DNA of 64,000 bases from NCBI GenBank assembly GCA_013400975.1, contig WBMZ01003276.1, positions 1-64,000 on the forward strand, read 5' to 3'. This document shows positions 60,966-64,000 of the stretch, one piece after another. A program made the position numbers and the translations under genes. The stretch is from Atrichornis clamosus (Eukaryota; Chordata; Aves; Passeriformes; Menuridae). Below the pieces are notes generated by a model. The model was not told the DNA's origin and made no database searches. It saw only the letters and a program-made list of their open reading frames with translations. Positions within the stretch are counted from its first letter, which is position 1, and every line of letters starts with the position of its first letter.

Positions 60966-61200
60966 TTGATTAACATTCCAGGGCAGCATCATATAACGGG
61001 GCAAAATTCAATTAATTGAATATGAAATATTTATAACCCTACTCTATGTGTCTATCAGAGAAGGGTCCTTAATAGATCTTCTCATTAGCATGGACTGGTG
61101 ACTCACTTCTCTGCTTTCACAGTCATTTGGAATTAAAATCCAATTAATCTAATGTCCCTGTGAATATTATTAAACTATTTGAAAAACTGCATAGAAGAGA
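60960..61200. promoter_or_regulatory. Candidate conserved non-coding element B
   Basis: An AT-rich block contains GTTGATTAACATTCC (HNF1/homeodomain-like), the perfect palindrome at 61006-61021, TGAATATGAAATATTTAT, and AATTAAAATCCAATTAATCTAAT. It has no coding potential and no repeat signature. The density of TAAT and ATTA cores suits a developmental enhancer. Confirmation requires cross-species alignment. Confidence 0.42.
61006..61021. promoter_or_regulatory. 16-bp perfect palindrome, homeodomain-dimer type
   Basis: ATTCAATTAATTGAAT reads the same on both strands and contains overlapping TAAT/ATTA cores. Paired-type and other homeodomain dimers bind such palindromes (general knowledge). It lies inside candidate element B. 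Confidence 0.55.
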
Positions 61201-61814
61201 TATGAGGCAGGGGGTGAGGGGCTAAGAGAAGAAGAGGGAATATGTCTTGAGCTCATGAAGATTCATTTCTTCTCTGTTAAACACGTAGTCTGGAAAGACT
61301 AATTCCCTGTCTTCTGGAAAGTGGATAGCTAATTCTTAATATCAAAAGCCCAAGAATGGAAAAATATCTCGCTTACTATAAGCAGAACTGTGTCATCTTT
61401 GAACAGGCAATGATATGCCCTTACATCCCCCTGCCTTTCAGGTTGCTCCTACGTCTTGAGTGCCTGAAGTGATGGACAGATTTACACAAGGTATTTAGAT
61501 ACCATGAGATAATTTTGGGGCTTGTGCCCAGCTCCTCAGCGGTGTTTATCTGCTGTAAGCTGCAGGGCTGTCTCTGTGGCCAGACACCAGTTGCCTGCCC
61601 TGAGGACTGGGAGAGGACTGTGTGTCCTTCCTGAATCTCACAGAGAATTTTCCTTCCTCTGGGGAGGGGAGCTGGGGAGAGGCAGAGTGAGACCATTCCA
61701 TCATGGAGAGAAAACAGTCAGGGCACGTAGACCCCTGGGCTGGGAGGCACTCCTGGACTGCCTTGTACGGATGTAGCCTAGAGGACTATTTAATTGTTAA
61801 ATATCTCTCTCTCT
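61201..61814. other. Intergenic, nothing recognised
   Basis: No gene, RNA or repeat family is recognisable. Short overlapping frames at 61.42-61.78 kb on both strands have no domain signature. Confidence 0.6.
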
Positions 61815-61915
61815 TCAGTGGATAGGGCACTGACCTGAAACTCAGTGAGGAGGGATCTTAACTGTGAATTTCACATGCGAACTTTAAGCAGGAGGCAAGT
61901 TTCTAAATTGAATAT
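61815..61915 (+). mobile_element. Possible decayed tRNA-derived SINE (MIR/CORE-SINE-like)
   Basis: CAGTGGATAGGGCACTGACC followed by TGAAACTCAG resembles the tRNA-derived head (A-box region) of old amniote SINEs, and GGAGGCAAGTTT further on resembles their GGGCAAGTCACTT segment. The expected B box is degraded (AGGGATCTTAAC). The match is by eye only and could be coincidence. Confidence 0.3.
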
Positions 61916-62100
61916 TCCCCTAATGGGAATGACTTGAGGACAAAATCCTTTAATGGCTCAAAGGAATTCAGAGACCGCTTCAAAAAAAATGTAAGTTAGG
62001 AGATAAATATTTCTGAGCTGGAAGAATATTCTGGATATCCTGATAAAAATGTTCCTCCTCTATTTTAAAAGCAACAAATTAAAATATCTAGCCGTGAAGT
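61916..62100. other. Intergenic, nothing recognised
   Basis: AT-rich sequence with no gene or repeat that I can name. Confidence 0.6.
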
Positions 62101-62500
62101 TTCTTCTGGTTTTGTTTGCTTGCCCTTGTTTTAGAGGAAGGTGGCCTGTTCCTTTGAACACTACTGCCTTCTTTTTTCCCCTCTGTTAGAAGCTTAGTCC
62201 AAACATTATCACAGAACATAAATACACTTTAGGATACAGCTACTATACATTTCAACGTCTTTATGAAGCCTTATAAAACCAGACTGTAGAGAGACCAAAC
62301 ATACTTCCCCTGTCACAGAGGTGCAACTCATGCAAATCTCATCTGCTCTGGACTTGGTGCAGCAAATAAATAATAGGTGAATGTATGTATTTTTAATTTG
62401 GTGAGGGAAATTTATACCTAGCATGCCCCTTTGCCCATTGTTGTAAACCTAAAGGTCACCTAGATATTTTTAAATTTCTTAATTTACTAGTAGTGAAAAT
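62100..62500. promoter_or_regulatory. Possible regulatory stretch with octamer and SOX-type sites
   Basis: A perfect ATGCAAAT octamer (POU factor site) is at 62330-62337 and a CATTGTT SOX-type site at 62436-62442, in AT-rich sequence without coding frames. Single sites of this kind are common by chance, so this is a weak call. Confidence 0.2.
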
Positions 62501-64000
62501 CTCATCAGCAGTTTGGTTTGGCACTCACCTGCACCAAGGAGCTGAAGACAGACCTGGCAGAAGCATATTCCCATCCACAGTAAGTCTGAGCAAGATGCCT
62601 CTTAATTCAAGCCACAGCTTTTCAGAGAGCAGAAGCCAAGAACTGAAATTTTAACCCTCTTCACTCTGGAGAAACCACAGCACCTGAAATGCGGTGGCAC
62701 CTCACAGGACAAACCCCAAATGCCCTGAGAGTGCACTGTTGGTCTGCTGAAAGCTGGTGCTGCTGCCTAAAGCTGCTGGTTGGCCTTGGTGGCATTTCAT
62801 TACCTGTTTTTAATGCCTGTTTATCAATCTATATTTATTTATTGCTGCTGACTAGCTATGATGGATATAGAGAAGTGACTGAATCTGAACTACAGGCTTA
62901 AAATGTTATTATCTAAGGCTCTAATTTGGTTTGCTTTTGATATTAGAAGAGATTGATTATGGCAAGACTTTGGAGCACAATCAAATTAAGAGAAGGAACA
63001 AGTTATTCTTTTCTGTAACTGTGCTTTTGCTGCAGCTGGCCACTGGATGTTGTCCCCAGTTTATTCTTATGGCCTCTTCCATTCTAGCCAGAGATAAACA
63101 TGGTAGCTCTTCTCAGTGATTTCCCTCTCCCTTTGTGTCTGTTGTTTATGGTCTCTGTCCTAGCTTAGGCTCCAAGCCCCAGTGGTCAGGGACAAATGGT
63201 CTTGATTGCCCCTTTCCCTGGGAGCTCTGCAGCAGGAAAATAGAGAGAAAGGCAACATAAAGTGCACTTGTTCTGTGCCGTGCAGATTGCACCCCTGCTT
63301 TGTGCTGGTATAAAATGACTGCTGCTGATGAAGGGCAGTGGAAAATCAAATCTCTGGGTCTTTTTTTTCAATCTTTTGTGGTTCTCCTGCACACTTCAGG
63401 CGCTGTATTAATCATTATAATTTCTTCCACATTGCCACTTTGTCTGTGAGCTTCCTTTGAGCAGTGTTTCCTGTTTTGTGCTCTCTTCCAGCAGGCTCCA
63501 GTTTTTCTGGAAGTGGCTGCCTGAGCTCTTTCCCAGAGCGAGGGTATGCCAGCCAGTGCATCAATCCACTTTTGTTTTCATTATGCCAGCTTCCTGCAAA
63601 GTTTTCAAATTAATTTTACTGCCTTCCTCAATTTTAAGGCCTATAAAAAGAACTTGGTTCTGCTTACCTTGGTGAACTGGGACCTGTTCAGGAATCTGGA
63701 GGATGCTTTTGCCTTGGTGCTGAGGGTAACTGTTTTCTCTGCCTGCATTCAGTGGGTTCCTGGCACTATCAGTCTGAAAACATCCGGACCCTTCCCCAGC
63801 ATCCCCTGGGTCAGAGGATGAAGCTATGCTCCGGATGTCACAGCCCTGCCCCATGCTGTGCTGGGCCAGGCAATCCCAGGAGGGCAGTCCCAAGCCTCGC
63901 ACCTGCGTCTCCATGCTCAGCTGGCTTGCTCCACAAAAGCCCAGCTGAAGCTGATGGGTAGCAGTGAGGCTGAGGTGACAGGTGATGTGATTTTCCTATG
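62501..64000. other. Intergenic, nothing recognised
   Basis: Mixed composition, becoming GC-richer in the last 250 bases. Short frames on both strands (up to 117 codons on the - strand at 63561-63914) show no known domain. I see no transposon or RNA gene. Confidence 0.55.

Noticed and set aside
1..64000. CRISPR array, phage, insertion sequence or biosynthetic cluster
   Set aside because: No regularly spaced direct repeats with spacers, no prokaryotic gene layout; the sequence is vertebrate nuclear DNA.

Overview
The window looks like nuclear DNA from a bird, possibly a songbird; the species cannot be fixed from the sequence. Evidence: interrupted vertebrate genes with GT-AG introns, a CpG island at the left edge, roughly 40% GC elsewhere, and CR1 LINE 3' ends terminating in the tandem ATTCTATG-type octamers typical of bird CR1. 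There are no operons, bacterial ribosome binding sites or CRISPR arrays, and almost all long open frames are chance.

One protein-coding gene fills positions 1 to about 54,450 on the + strand: MBOAT1 (LPEAT1/LPLAT1), an endoplasmic-reticulum lysophospholipid acyltransferase. All 13 coding exons could be placed by hand. Their lengths (90, 146, 78, 96, 56, 55, 184, 193, 104, 65, 133, 152, 133 nt) sum to 1,485 nt, giving 494 residues plus a TGA with no break in frame, and every intron is GT-AG. All four lysophospholipid-acyltransferase MBOAT motifs are intact (W322-D323; WHGxxPGYxxxF at 377-388; YxxxxF at 433-438; YxxxYFxxH at 450-458), and the protein ends in a KxKxx ER-retrieval signature. The promoter lies left of the window. 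The minimal 3' end uses AATAAA at 54,420.

Intron 1 is 22.5 kb and intron 4 is 10.2 kb; the others are 0.5-3.7 kb. They hold simple repeats and three recognisable CR1 pieces: a short tail in intron 3 and two oppositely oriented copies in intron 4. From 54.45 kb to the end is the 3' flank. In mammals this flank leads towards ID4 (known synteny, not visible here). I see no convincing protein gene in it, but it contains AT-rich blocks at about 60.63-60.84 and 60.96-61.20 kb, dense in homeodomain-type sites, that look like conserved non-coding enhancers, and a possible decayed tRNA-derived SINE near 61.82 kb.

The most unusual observation is an upstream AUG 7 nt before the MBOAT1 start. In the spliced mRNA it opens a second frame that stays open for 156 codons across exons 1-5, fully overlapping the start of MBOAT1. 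Other points to check are the inverted CR1 pair as a possible double-stranded RNA, frame-neutral exon combinations, and the candidate enhancers.
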